Assembly: GCA_947503275.1 (NCBI GenBank)
Contig: CANNCZ010000001.1
Location: 1,488,001 to 1,552,000, forward strand
Source: an uncultured Erythrobacter sp.
Lineage (GTDB): Bacteria > Pseudomonadota > Alphaproteobacteria > Sphingomonadales > Sphingomonadaceae
DNA length: 64,000 nucleotides
Direction: 5' to 3'
In this document: in pieces, positions 1 to 8,186 of the stretch
Position numbering within the stretch: position 1 is the stretch's first letter
How the letters are laid out: every line of letters starts with the position of its first letter
Translations under genes and position numbers: made by a program
Notes under the pieces: model-generated
Databases searched by the model: none
The model's input: the letters and a program-made list of their open reading frames with translations, nothing else
What the model was told of the DNA's origin: nothing

Positions 1-1685
1 ATGAGAGCCTCTAGACGCGGACGGACCTCGTTCCAGATTTCAGGCTCGTTTGGAAAATACAGGGGATTCAGCAGGTCGGAGATCGGGCGCAGATCAGCGA
101 GGATCGGCACTGGAGTTCCGGTCGAAAAGCCGTTTTGATCAAAGCTGCCGGTGCCACCGACTGCATCGAATCCAGACTCGGAGCTCTCGGCCAGCTCGGA
201 AGAATTGCGGGACTCTTCGATAAAACGCGATCCGCTTGCACCGACCTGGAAGCCGCCAATTGCAAGGCCGGCTTGAGCATTAATGTTTTTGCTCTGGCTC
301 TGCCATTCCTGCATCGTCTGTTGGTCAAAGCTTGCCCACATACGCGCCTGTGAGCCGTAAGTGACCGCATAGGGATAGTGCGTGCCAAATTTGTCGATCA
401 AGTCGTCGTAGCGGCCCATACGATAGGCGAAATCGACCGCATCAATGAAGTCATCGCTTAGCTTTGCAAAGGGTCGGTCGAGCACAAGCGTGTAGAGCTT
501 GTGGCGCGCAAAGCCCATCGACACGGCGCGCTGCATGCCAAACTGGCGACCCAGCGTGCTGGACTTCGCGAAATCAGCGCCCGCCCCAAGTGAGCCTTTG
601 GCCTCGCCAGTCTGTCTGTCCTTTCTGGTAAAGCCGATATTGAACCCGAACGAACTGGCAGCCGTGCGCTGAAAATCAAATTGCCGGGAGATCATTTCCC
701 TAGATGTAACGCTGCCCTGCGCACCATCAGGAATGTATTTGAGGCCCAGTGGCACTGTACGCTTCTCGATAATCGCGAAATCGCGCGGAGCAGCCGTTGC
801 GAAGATGTCCGCTTTTGAGTTGCGATTTAGTTCGAACGGATCCTGTCGGATCACGTCATAACCGCGTAGCGACGCGCGGTAATTGTCGAGATTGTTGCCG
901 ATCAAGAAAACATCCGTGACATCAATGTCCTGCGCGCGAGAAACGGTCGGTTCGGGCCTGTTGTAGCTGTATCCGTTCCAGCGCAGCTCGGGCTTGCCGG
1001 TGCGTGAGACAGAGACGGTCAGCGTTGCATTTTGCCAGCGGCCCGTCCCCTCGCGATAGACATAGCGTTTGCTCGCGCCCGATGGCTTCATCACGTGACG
1101 CATTGGAGTGTTGTCGGCGGCAATCAGGACAATCGGTTCACGGCCCTGTGTGGCTGGTCGGATCGTGATGCGGCTGCCGTCATTCTCCATGCTGACATAC
1201 ATCAAGTCGGGTGTTGTAAAATTGGAGTGGGTCAGACGGTCGTTGAGTTGCTGACCGCCTAGCCCGGCAAACAATTCCATCGGCGCTTTACTGGGATCAA
1301 GGGCGAGTTCCGTGTCCTGCACCCAGATGCCATCCAGCCTGTAACGACAGTCTTCAGCCAAGTCGGCATCACTAGCCGGGCCTTCGGGCAAAACGAAAGA
1401 GGCAAAGACACGGGCAGCGGTTGGGTCTTGCGTCGTTGCATTGCGCGATTGCACGCGTTCAACGCTGCTGGGGTTATTGACTGGCAACCGCTCGGGCGCT
1501 CTGCACCCTTTGAATGCTTCGATCGGACGCCCTGTTCGGGCTGCAGATCCTTGAAACAGCTGATCGGGAGAGAGCTGGGGCATCGACCCGGGCACATTCT
1601 GCTGGGCAATGGCAGATGGCGCGATTGGCGCAACACACATTGTGGTGATCAGTAATCCGCCAAGAATCTTGCGTCGTCCGTTCAT
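1..1685 (-). CDS. Secreted MACPF/perforin-domain protein (3' end beyond window)
   Basis: The frame stays open from ATG at 1685 to the left edge, giving about 561 residues without a stop, so the C-terminus is missing. Residues 1-28 form a signal peptide (hydrophobic core, Ala-Ile-Ala before the likely cut). The segment FGTHYPYAVTYGS at about residues 433-445 matches the membrane-attack-complex/perforin signature, (Y/F)-G-T-H-(Y/F) followed by a small-residue G-S stretch. The part before it is rich in Gly, Ser and aromatics, as expected of the MACPF sheet. The first 250 residues I do not recognise. MACPF proteins oligomerise into pores; known bacterial members include antagonistic toxins such as Bacteroidales BSAPs. 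It lies downstream of a histidine kinase in the same orientation, on a putative mobile element. The MACPF call rests on this motif and its surroundings, not on a profile search. Confidence 0.72.
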   Translation of the reverse strand, partial: MNGRRKILGGLLITTMCVAPIAPSAIAQQNVPGSMPQLSPDQLFQGSAARTGRPIEAFKGCRAPERLPVNNPSSVERVQSRNATTQDPTAARVFASFVLPEGPASDADLAEDCRYRLDGIWVQDTELALDPSKAPMELFAGLGGQQLNDRLTHSNFTTPDLMYVSMENDGSRITIRPATQGREPIVLIAADNTPMRHVMKPSGASKRYVYREGTGRWQNATLTVSVSRTGKPELRWNGYSYNRPEPTVSRAQDIDVTDVFLIGNNLDNYRASLRGYDVIRQDPFELNRNSKADIFATAAPRDFAIIEKRTVPLGLKYIPDGAQGSVTSREMISRQFDFQRTAASSFGFNIGFTRKDRQTGEAKGSLGAGADFAKSSTLGRQFGMQRAVSMGFARHKLYTLVLDRPFAKLSDDFIDAVDFAYRMGRYDDLIDKFGTHYPYAVTYGSQARMWASFDQQTMQEWQSQSKNINAQAGLAIGGFQVGASGSRFIEESRNSSELAESSESGFDAVGGTGSFDQNGFSTGTPVPILADLRPISDLLNPLYFPNEPEIWNEVRPRLEAL

Positions 1686-1758
1686 TCCCTGCCTCCTCCT
1701 CGACCTTCTGGCCTGATTGGCTGAGGCAAGAATGACAGTTCGGGAGTGGCGCGATAGT

Positions 1759-1771
1759 GGGGATTGTCCCC
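1759..1771 (-). promoter_or_regulatory. GGGG-N5-CCCC inverted repeat upstream of the MACPF gene
   Basis: On the minus strand this reads GGGGACAATCCCC, preceded by GAAAT and followed closely by CTATCGC. A near copy with the same flanking words lies upstream of the kinase at 3780-3793. It sits in the 96-nt gap between the kinase stop and the MACPF start, about 74 nt before that start. It could be an operator for the neighbouring response regulator or a weak hairpin; no T-run follows it on the minus strand. Confidence 0.4.
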
Positions 1772-1781
1772 ATTTCGCAGG

Positions 1782-3743
1782 CTATTTGCTGTCAGGGATA
1801 TGAATGGAGACCCTGCATCCCTGGCCGGAGGCGGACTCGATGTCGAAGTGAAAGCTTGATTTGGCACAGATGTCTTGCACAATCGCAAGGCCGAGCCCTT
1901 CGCCGTGAGAATGGCTGCCTTTGCCGCCGCGCTGCATGGCGCGTTGCAGCTCTGCCGTGCTCATGCCGGGGCCATTATCGCGTATCTCAATCTGCGTGCC
2001 ATCAGGCCGCCATCGCGCCGCAATCAGCACGCGCGGTTCGCGCGCTTCGCTGCGCCCGTGTTTCAACGCATTCGCAACGAGATTGGAAACCGCCCGCATG
2101 AGTGCAACCGGGTCAGCCTTCACTTTCAGATCACTCGGTCTTAAGCGCAGCTCCGCATCGGCCTTGCGCGCTTCCTCAGCGAAGACATGATGGACATTGC
2201 GCAGCACGACATTCGCCACAAAGTGTTCGCGCGAACCTTCACCCGCAGGCTGCGCGGCCTGCGGCCGATCACTGGCTACACTCGCCAGGTAATCAAGCGC
2301 TGCATCAATTTCGCCCGATTGTTGATCGTCGAGCCCTCGCAGCTTGAACATCGCGGTGCGAAGCGCGCCCAGAGGCTGGCGGATGTCGTGGCCCAGTTCT
2401 GACAGGCGCTGCCCACGCAAATCGGCAAGCTCGCGCGCTTGCGAATACTCGCGCTGCGCGCTGAGTAGACGATCATTCAGCGCCAACTTCTCTCGAGTAA
2501 CAGCCAATTCTGCCTGCATCGCGTCATCACGTTCATGACGCAGCGCTATCAGCCGCAACAAGATCACGACCGCAAAGGCGATGCATTCGGTGAAGAGCGT
2601 AAAATGGCCGTAATCCAGCGTGTTGTCCAAATCGAAGTGGCCGGGCCAAACATGCGCGACAAAGGCATAGGCAAATGAGGTGAAAACCAGCACCGCGCCA
2701 AAGATGTAGATGCGCGCCCCGACAAAGCCGCGCCGGATGGCAATAACCCCCGTCGCCACAATTACGACAGTCGCAATCGGCGCGATCAGATAGGCAGGCA
2801 CCATGAACCAGCGTTGCGTGAACAGAAAGGGCGTCAGAAGCGCACAAACACCGGCAAGCCCAGCATAAAGGCCAAGAAACCGGTCAAGCTTTGGCGCGGA
2901 ATTGCGCAGTCCAAAAAGCTCCCGCGGGAAATGAACGCCCGTCATGGCCATCAACAAAACCGAGGCGAGGTTCATCGGCTCGCTCAGCCATGGCGCATCG
3001 GGCCAGAACGCTCGCATTGCGTAGCTGTCGGCGACAGAGACATAGAAAATCCCGGCAAGAATATAAAGCGCAAAGGCCAGTCCCACACGCCGGCCAATCA
3101 CCGGGATCATCAAAAGGGCAAAGAATATCATCGCGCCCAGTGCCCCGTTCATTGCGAAGTCGATCGCTTGTTCGGCCGTGTGTTCCTCGCTCACAGCGTC
3201 AGACGTACCCATCGCGACCTTCAGGAACGTCGAAGTGGTTGACCGATATCCGAGCAGAAATGCAGTCGTTTCTCCGGGCGGGATGATCACGTCTTTGAGT
3301 AGAAAGCGGCTGGGTATCTCGCGCTGCGAGAACGGATCGCCTTGCCGGTGTGACAGCAGGAGAACAGGTTGCCCGTCGACAATTTGATAGAGGTCAAGCT
3401 CCTCCATATACTGGCGTTTCATATCGACCCGCCATCTCTGGCGGTTGGTGCTGTCGTTGTGGGCTTCCCAATGAAGCCAGACCCGGTCCCGTGTCAGGCC
3501 AAATGCGAGGTAGCGCGTGGTCAGCGGCGTGAAACGATCAAGCTGCTCCAAGGCCTCGCTTGCGCTGAGCTGCGCCGTTTCATCGCCCCAAGCTGCGACA
3601 TGCGGATTGATGGACTGATAGGAAGACGGATCGTCGGCAAGCGGGAGCGGTGGCTGGTTCTGGGCAGCTGTCGGCGCGGCCAGCACAATGCCGCAAATCA
3701 GGCATGTCAACGCCGCCCAGAGCCTAATCGCATTCCCTGCCAT
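1782..3743 (-). CDS. 7TMR-DISM sensor histidine kinase
   Basis: Membrane sensor kinase of about 653 residues. I chose ATG 3743 because it opens a clear signal peptide (cleavage after about residue 27) and leaves a 64-nt gap after the response regulator; an upstream in-frame start would overlap that gene by 74 nt. Order: a periplasmic domain of the 7TMR-DISMED2 type (about 30-185), seven hydrophobic segments (about 195-400), a coiled-coil linker, a dimerisation domain with the phospho-acceptor His452 in GHDIRQP, and an HATPase domain with N box (NLVANALKHG, about 556), G1 (DNGPGM) and G2 (GEGLGLA). All catalytic motifs look intact. DISM sensors are thought to bind extracellular carbohydrates or small ligands; the ligand here is unknown. 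The pairing with the response regulator is inferred from adjacency. Confidence 0.9.
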   Translation of the reverse strand: MAGNAIRLWAALTCLICGIVLAAPTAAQNQPPLPLADDPSSYQSINPHVAAWGDETAQLSASEALEQLDRFTPLTTRYLAFGLTRDRVWLHWEAHNDSTNRQRWRVDMKRQYMEELDLYQIVDGQPVLLLSHRQGDPFSQREIPSRFLLKDVIIPPGETTAFLLGYRSTTSTFLKVAMGTSDAVSEEHTAEQAIDFAMNGALGAMIFFALLMIPVIGRRVGLAFALYILAGIFYVSVADSYAMRAFWPDAPWLSEPMNLASVLLMAMTGVHFPRELFGLRNSAPKLDRFLGLYAGLAGVCALLTPFLFTQRWFMVPAYLIAPIATVVIVATGVIAIRRGFVGARIYIFGAVLVFTSFAYAFVAHVWPGHFDLDNTLDYGHFTLFTECIAFAVVILLRLIALRHERDDAMQAELAVTREKLALNDRLLSAQREYSQARELADLRGQRLSELGHDIRQPLGALRTAMFKLRGLDDQQSGEIDAALDYLASVASDRPQAAQPAGEGSREHFVANVVLRNVHHVFAEEARKADAELRLRPSDLKVKADPVALMRAVSNLVANALKHGRSEAREPRVLIAARWRPDGTQIEIRDNGPGMSTAELQRAMQRGGKGSHSHGEGLGLAIVQDICAKSSFHFDIESASGQGCRVSIHIPDSK

Positions 3744-3779
3744 AGCCCCGTTCTGCGCCGCCAAATTGCGATAGTCGAT

Positions 3780-3793
3780 GGGGTCTGGTCCCC
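3780..3793 (-). promoter_or_regulatory. GGGG-N6-CCCC inverted repeat upstream of the kinase gene
   Basis: On the minus strand this reads GGGGACCAGACCCC with GAAAT just before it and CTATCGC shortly after, the same arrangement as at 1759-1771. It lies between the response-regulator stop and the kinase start, 37 nt before the kinase ATG. The repeated context suggests a shared regulatory site, though the arm spacing differs by one base. Confidence 0.4.
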
Positions 3794-3807
3794 ATTTCAC
3801 GATCACG

Positions 3808-4437
3808 TCAAAGCTGGCGGTGCGAGTCAAGAAACCCCTCTTTGAGCGCATAGGCCAGCAATTCTGCCACTGATCCCACACCCAGCTTGGCCATCAGGCT
3901 GCCGCGGTGCTTTTCGACCGTCTTGATCGAGATGTGCAATCGGTCGGCAATTGCCTGACTGGTGTTGCCAAGGGCAATCAGCGAAAGCACCTCGCGCTCC
4001 CTATGCGTAAGGCTGGGCACGGCGCTTGCTGCTTTTAAAATGTCCCGGACGTCTTCCGCGACGAACCGATAGCCCGCTAACACGGTTTCTACACAACGGT
4101 TAAATTCATCTGCTTCGCTGGTCTTCAGAAGCAGCCCATCAACCTCTAGATCAATCCACTCCGCTAACAATGTGTGCGAGGTGAAACCTGTGCACGTCAC
4201 AATTCTGGTGTCAGGGCACCATCGACGGATATCGGCGAAAACTTCGACTCCATTTGCCATCGGCATCGCTGCATCAAGGATCAACAAATCAGGTTTGTGA
4301 CGCCGCGTGTAAGCAATGGCTTCCAACCCGTCCTTGGCGACTGCAACGACATGCACATCACGCATATCCTCCAACATGTCTGCAATAGCCTTGCGCATGA
4401 AGGTATGGTCGTCTGCAATGATAGCGGTGACTGCCAA
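3808..4437 (-). CDS. NarL/LuxR-family response regulator
   Basis: DNA-binding response regulator of 209 residues. The receiver domain (1-120) has the acidic pair in ADDH, phospho-acceptor Asp55 in LILDAAMP, a Thr in TCTG and the Lys in LLLKTSE. A LuxR-type helix-turn-helix follows at about 142-195 (LTHREREVLSLIALG to VEKHRGSLMAKLGV). The only start giving a full receiver is TTG at 4437, preceded by GAGGG. It is the first gene of the regulator-kinase-MACPF run and probably acts on that run, which is inference from order. It lies 205 nt downstream of the recombinase pair. Confidence 0.92.
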   Translation of the reverse strand: MAVTAIIADDHTFMRKAIADMLEDMRDVHVVAVAKDGLEAIAYTRRHKPDLLILDAAMPMANGVEVFADIRRWCPDTRIVTCTGFTSHTLLAEWIDLEVDGLLLKTSEADEFNRCVETVLAGYRFVAEDVRDILKAASAVPSLTHREREVLSLIALGNTSQAIADRLHISIKTVEKHRGSLMAKLGVGSVAELLAYALKEGFLDSHRQL

Positions 4438-4642
4438 ACGGCCCTCGATTGCTTTCCAACTGTTTGCGCTGGGGAAACGCTAGCCAAAACAGGTTAATGC
4501 GACAAGTTTCTCACTTAAATGCTGTGAAACAAACACTTGCCTGAGCCATACCGGTGTCGCATCTCGGGAGGAGCTTGAGGCCAAATCTGCGAGTTCAGAT
4601 ATGTCCGCACTTGGGTCGTTAGCAGAATGTCGGCTTCTAGCG

Positions 4643-5806
4643 CTACGTCTCGAAGAGCTGACTCTTTATCTCGGTTCCCACTGACTCAACGGTTTCTCGT
4701 AGGTAAGCATCATCCAGATGCGCGTATCTGGCGGTGGTTCTAACGTTGCTATGACCAAGCAAGCTGCCAATTATCGGGAGAGTTTCTGATGATCTTGCAG
4801 CGAGGCTCGCATAGTTGTGTCTCAGGTCGTGCAATCTGACATCCTCGATGCTTGCTTCGACCCTCAGCATGCGCCAAAACCCTTCGATTTTAGAGACAGG
4901 CAGAATATCGAAGCGGAAAACTCGCTCGTGTTTCTTCGAGCGAGGGAAACCGTCAAGTATCGCCTTGGCCTCTTCACCAAGCCAAATGATACGGGACCCA
5001 GTCTTTGAATCGATCAGCTTGAGTTTGCGTCCCTGAACCTCGCCCCAAGTGAGATTGAGGATTTCGCCGCGCCGACATCCTGTCAAAGCGAGAAGCGAAA
5101 TGACCGCGACCTCATTGGGCTTGTTTGCTCGATGCTGTGACAGGGCTTCTCCAAGACGGGCCATCTCGGCTTTGCTCAGAAAACGTTCGATCTTCCGCCC
5201 TTTGTTGCGCTTTACGCCACGAAAGGGATTGGAATGCTCTGGGAGATAGCCCCATGCTTCAGCCTTGCCGAACATGGCTTTTAGGATTTCCATAGCGCGG
5301 TTGGCCGCGCCCGGTCCTGCCGAGCGCGTCAGCGTTGCGTGCCAGCGCACGGCATCAGCGTGCCTGATCTCGTCGATGAACTTTCCGGCGAACGCATGTT
5401 CCAAGTGCGTTCGCCGATAGATGTCGTGTATCTCAAGCGTGGATGGCTTCCAGGTCGGAGCCGCCACCTCCCAATAGTGTCGAAGGAAGGAAGCGTAAGT
5501 CGGCGTCTTCTTCGCGCGTTGCTTCTTGTCCGCCGGATTCTGGCCCAGCTCGATCCTCAAGATTAGGCGGCGTGCAACATCCTTGGCGATCCGCTCGGTT
5601 ACAATAGCCGCATCGCCGATTGTGATAAGTCTCTGCTTTCCGCCCATCGTGCGCTGCAGAACGTAACTCTTCCTGCCAGACGGATGGATACGTTCGCCAA
5701 AACCGGGAAGGACGTAGTCGAACTTTGTGCGGCGCTTTCCAACATCACCCGGAACGATGCGCGCCAGCTCCTCGGCAAGGATGCGCTTGAGATCATAGCT
5801 GGTCAT
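4643..5806 (-). CDS. Tyrosine recombinase (second of a tandem pair)
   Basis: Phage-type integrase of 387 residues. The N-terminal part carries the arm-binding-like segment of prophage integrases (GFGERIHPSGRKSYVLQ), then a SAM-like core-binding domain. The catalytic domain has Arg in TGCRRGEIL (about 240), the HDLRH box (about 325), GHS at the second His position and the Tyr nucleophile in TTARYAHL (about 360), so it should be active. Its ATG overlaps the stop of the upstream recombinase by 4 nt (5803-5806), which implies co-translation. Homology to the partner is clear around the catalytic box but moderate elsewhere, so the two may act on different sites or as a heteromer. Confidence 0.93.
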   Translation of the reverse strand: MTSYDLKRILAEELARIVPGDVGKRRTKFDYVLPGFGERIHPSGRKSYVLQRTMGGKQRLITIGDAAIVTERIAKDVARRLILRIELGQNPADKKQRAKKTPTYASFLRHYWEVAAPTWKPSTLEIHDIYRRTHLEHAFAGKFIDEIRHADAVRWHATLTRSAGPGAANRAMEILKAMFGKAEAWGYLPEHSNPFRGVKRNKGRKIERFLSKAEMARLGEALSQHRANKPNEVAVISLLALTGCRRGEILNLTWGEVQGRKLKLIDSKTGSRIIWLGEEAKAILDGFPRSKKHERVFRFDILPVSKIEGFWRMLRVEASIEDVRLHDLRHNYASLAARSSETLPIIGSLLGHSNVRTTARYAHLDDAYLRETVESVGTEIKSQLFET

Positions 5807-7050
5807 GCGGTCATCATCCCCATTGAGTTTGCGAGGCTGGAACAGATGCGGTCGGCGCTTTCCGAAATCACTTCGTCGGCGAGATGCGCGTACCGCGCTG
5901 TCGTTTCAGGCAGCGCGTGGCCAAGCAGCTTGCCAATGGTCGCAAGCGGTATCCCTTTCGCGATGGCCACCGAAGCAAAGCTGTGACGGAGATCATGCAG
6001 GCGCACATCGGGCAAGGCGGCCTTGCGCCTGATTGTCGCCCAGTGCTGGCCCAGGTTGATCGGCACTTCGCGATACATTGCCAGGAAGACGAGCTGATCG
6101 TCTCCGCGCCGTTGTAGCCCATTGAGCACAGCGATTGCCTGCGGGTTGAGATAGATCGTCTTTGGGCCGGTCTTGCTGTCAGGCAATGCGAGGCGGGGTA
6201 TCTGGACGTAGCGCCAGCGCAATGTCGCAATCTCTGAAACCCGTGCGCCTGTATAGATCAGCATCAGGAGAGCTGGGACCACGAATTCATTCGCGCCATC
6301 GTGTTCTGCTAAGACCTTGCCGAGCCTTCGATATTCATCAGCTGACAGATAGCGTTCCGGCAGGTCCCGCTTGAAGCGAGAGACGCCGCGACAGGGGTTG
6401 GTGTTCTTCTCGCGATAGCCGAGTTTTTCGGCATATTGCATCATGACCGACATGACCGGGATGCTGCGATTGAAGGCTCCTCCCACGTCAGCCATGCTGT
6501 CTCGCCAGCGATTTATGTCAGCCCGTTCAATCGCGTCGACAGAGAGTGTTCCAAACCTTGGGATCAGCCGCTTGTCGATGCAAGCCCGCGAGGCATCGCG
6601 CGTCGAAGGCTTCCAATGCGGCGAATAGTCGAGCCAGAACTCCTCAGCGTATTCTGAAAAGAGTGGGGCCCTTAGTTTCTCGGGAGCGGTCGGAAGGCCG
6701 ACAAGAGTTGCCTTGATGAGCAATCTGCGCGCAGCAGCGCGCGCGGCTGGAGCGCTCAGCGCACCTGCCGCCACTCCCGCGCTTCCTAACGTCACCAATC
6801 GCTGCACGCCTCGCGGCCTATGCTTCACAATCCAGGTGAGGTGTCCCGACTTGCGCTTCCGAAGTCCGAAACCGGGAAGCTCTGTATCCCATGTGATACC
6901 GATAGGAAGCGACTTTCGCCGGGCAACATGGCCGGTCAGTTTGAGGCGATGGGACTGCCTGCGGCGAGATACTGCTGTGCCTTGGCTACCACCTGATTGC
7001 TCACCGCTGCCAACAAGCAATATCTTTGTTTCTTCGCGCTTTTTTGCCAT
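5803..7050 (-). CDS. Tyrosine recombinase (first of a tandem pair)
   Basis: Integrase of 415 residues. A basic N-terminus of about 50 residues precedes an arm-binding-like segment (LPGFGLRKRKSG), a core-binding domain and the catalytic domain. Catalytic residues seen: Arg in YTGARVSEI (about 267), HDLRH (about 352), GHA and Tyr in TTARYAHL (about 387). The start codon is within about 30 nt of GST-derived sequence, so the attachment site must lie very near or inside the 5' end of this gene, and little room remains for its own promoter. The gene is at the right border of the proposed element. Confidence 0.93.
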   Translation of the reverse strand: MAKKREETKILLVGSGEQSGGSQGTAVSRRRQSHRLKLTGHVARRKSLPIGITWDTELPGFGLRKRKSGHLTWIVKHRPRGVQRLVTLGSAGVAAGALSAPAARAAARRLLIKATLVGLPTAPEKLRAPLFSEYAEEFWLDYSPHWKPSTRDASRACIDKRLIPRFGTLSVDAIERADINRWRDSMADVGGAFNRSIPVMSVMMQYAEKLGYREKNTNPCRGVSRFKRDLPERYLSADEYRRLGKVLAEHDGANEFVVPALLMLIYTGARVSEIATLRWRYVQIPRLALPDSKTGPKTIYLNPQAIAVLNGLQRRGDDQLVFLAMYREVPINLGQHWATIRRKAALPDVRLHDLRHSFASVAIAKGIPLATIGKLLGHALPETTARYAHLADEVISESADRICSSLANSMGMMTA

Positions 7051-7053
7051 CCC

Positions 7054-7251
7054 ATGCAGCTACCGCTGCGTACGGTGTGCGGCGACCGCTTCGCAATGGC
7101 GGATGTCTATGTTGGGTCACAGATCGACTGGGGCCTGCGCTTTGGAACTCTGCCGGATAAACCACAGTTCCATGACTACATGGCGCGGCTTAGACAACGC
7201 ACGGCCTATCAGCGCACTCAAAAAGACGCCACAGCGCTTACTGGCGACTAG
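7054..7251 (+). pseudogene. 3' remnant of a glutathione S-transferase gene
   Basis: Plus-strand codons give GDRFAMADVYVGSQIDWG and then FGTLPDKPQFHDYMARL ... AYQRTQKD before a TAG at 7251. This resembles the C-terminal helical end of GSTs, where a (G)DxFTxADxxxG motif is followed by a P-x-F-x-x-Y-x-x-R-x-x-x-R-P-A-Y/R block. No N-terminal thioredoxin fold precedes it; minus-strand integrase begins instead. The frame can be extended upstream through the integrase antisense (to 6997), but those residues do not look like GST. The stop overlaps the convergent J-domain gene's stop, an ordinary native arrangement. I read it as a GST truncated by insertion. The missing 5' part is not elsewhere in this window. 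Confidence 0.65.
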
Positions 7252-7841
7252 GACATCACTGCGCTTTTGCGCAGCAATTGATAGGCATCGACCACCTTGC
7301 TCAGCCGCGCTTCGTAGCTGCGATCGCCGCCATTGCGGTCGGGGTGATATCGCCGCACCAGTTCCGAATAACGCCGCCGCAATCGCGTGCGGTCGGTGTC
7401 TGAACCCAGGCCCATTGTCTCCAGCGCATCGGCCTCGTCCTTAGAGAACCTGCCATCCATGGCCATGGCGGCCTCCCGTTGCGCTCGGCTCTTAATCCCA
7501 TTGGCACGCGCGGAAATTGCATCCAGCGGATCATCGAAATCGGCCCAGCGCGGCATTCCATCGACGCCTGCACGCGGAGAAAACGTGGCGCTTTCCGTGC
7601 GCCAGCCGCTGACCGGAGATTGCGCATCGAGGATTTCGTCCGCACTCATCCCCTCAAACCAGTCATAGCCCGCGTTGAACTCACGCACATGCTCCAAACA
7701 CAGCCAACGCCATTGGCCCGGCCCGTCAAAACCGTTGGGGCGATAACCCGGCGCGCGGAACTCACCCGCCTCATCGCAAGTCGGGTGTTCGCATTCGCGA
7801 GCCTGGCTTTCATGCCGTCCGTGGAATCGCGATTGCGCCAT
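7248..7841 (-). CDS. J-domain (DnaJ-like) protein
   Basis: A 197-residue protein with a C-terminal J domain (about 150-195) containing the HPD tripeptide in RRYHPDRNGG, the contact that stimulates DnaK ATPase. The N-terminal half has a Cys/His-containing stretch (ARECEHPTCDEAGEFRAP) and a conserved Trp-rich block (QWRWLCLEHVREFNAGYDWF) typical of a conserved alphaproteobacterial J-domain family. It lacks the G/F and zinc-finger regions of true DnaJ. It is divergent from bolA, with 72 nt between starts. It is probably a specialised DnaK co-chaperone; the client is unknown. Confidence 0.85.
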   Translation of the reverse strand: MAQSRFHGRHESQARECEHPTCDEAGEFRAPGYRPNGFDGPGQWRWLCLEHVREFNAGYDWFEGMSADEILDAQSPVSGWRTESATFSPRAGVDGMPRWADFDDPLDAISARANGIKSRAQREAAMAMDGRFSKDEADALETMGLGSDTDRTRLRRRYSELVRRYHPDRNGGDRSYEARLSKVVDAYQLLRKSAVMS

Positions 7842-7913
7842 AAGCCCTTGAGAATGGCGTTAGAGTCGCCAGATTCCAACCCATATACCCATGCAAAAAA
7901 GGAAACAGGCGCG

Positions 7914-8186
7914 ATGAGCGGAACAGTGGCAGACGAAATGCAGGCGCTTTTGACGGACGCCTTTGCTCCAACAACGCTCGATATCATCAACGATAGCGCG
8001 CAACATTCGGGGCATTCGGGCGACGATGGATCAGGCGAATCGCACTTTACCATCGTGATCGAAGCGCCGGCTTTCGCAGACATGACCCGCCTCGCCCGCC
8101 AACGCGCGGTGATTGCGGCATTGGGCGATATTGTCGGCGAACGTGTCCACGCCGTTGCGATCAAGGCTAGTGCGCCTGCTGCATGA
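7914..8186 (+). CDS. BolA family protein
   Basis: A 90-residue BolA-like protein. ATG 7914 is chosen because it follows GGAAACAGG by a short spacer and gives the usual length; upstream starts in frame lie antisense to the J-domain gene. The fold signature is seen as SHFTIVIEAPAF followed by RQRAVIAALGDIVGERVHAVAIKA, which contains the helix-turn-helix-like core and the C-terminal His conserved in BolA proteins. BolA proteins work with monothiol glutaredoxins in Fe-S cluster or iron signalling. Its TGA overlaps the ATG of the NUDIX gene (ATGA), so the two are probably co-translated. Confidence 0.88.
   Translation: MSGTVADEMQALLTDAFAPTTLDIINDSAQHSGHSGDDGSGESHFTIVIEAPAFADMTRLARQRAVIAALGDIVGERVHAVAIKASAPAA

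Noticed and set aside
2814..3242. Plus-strand open frame of 142 codons
   Set aside because: It is antisense to the kinase transmembrane region; the Lys/Arg/His-rich product has no family resemblance.
6997..7053. Intact plus-strand gene starting at 6997
   Set aside because: The first codons are antisense to the recombinase N-terminus and do not resemble GST; only the part after about 7060 does. I report a 3' remnant instead.
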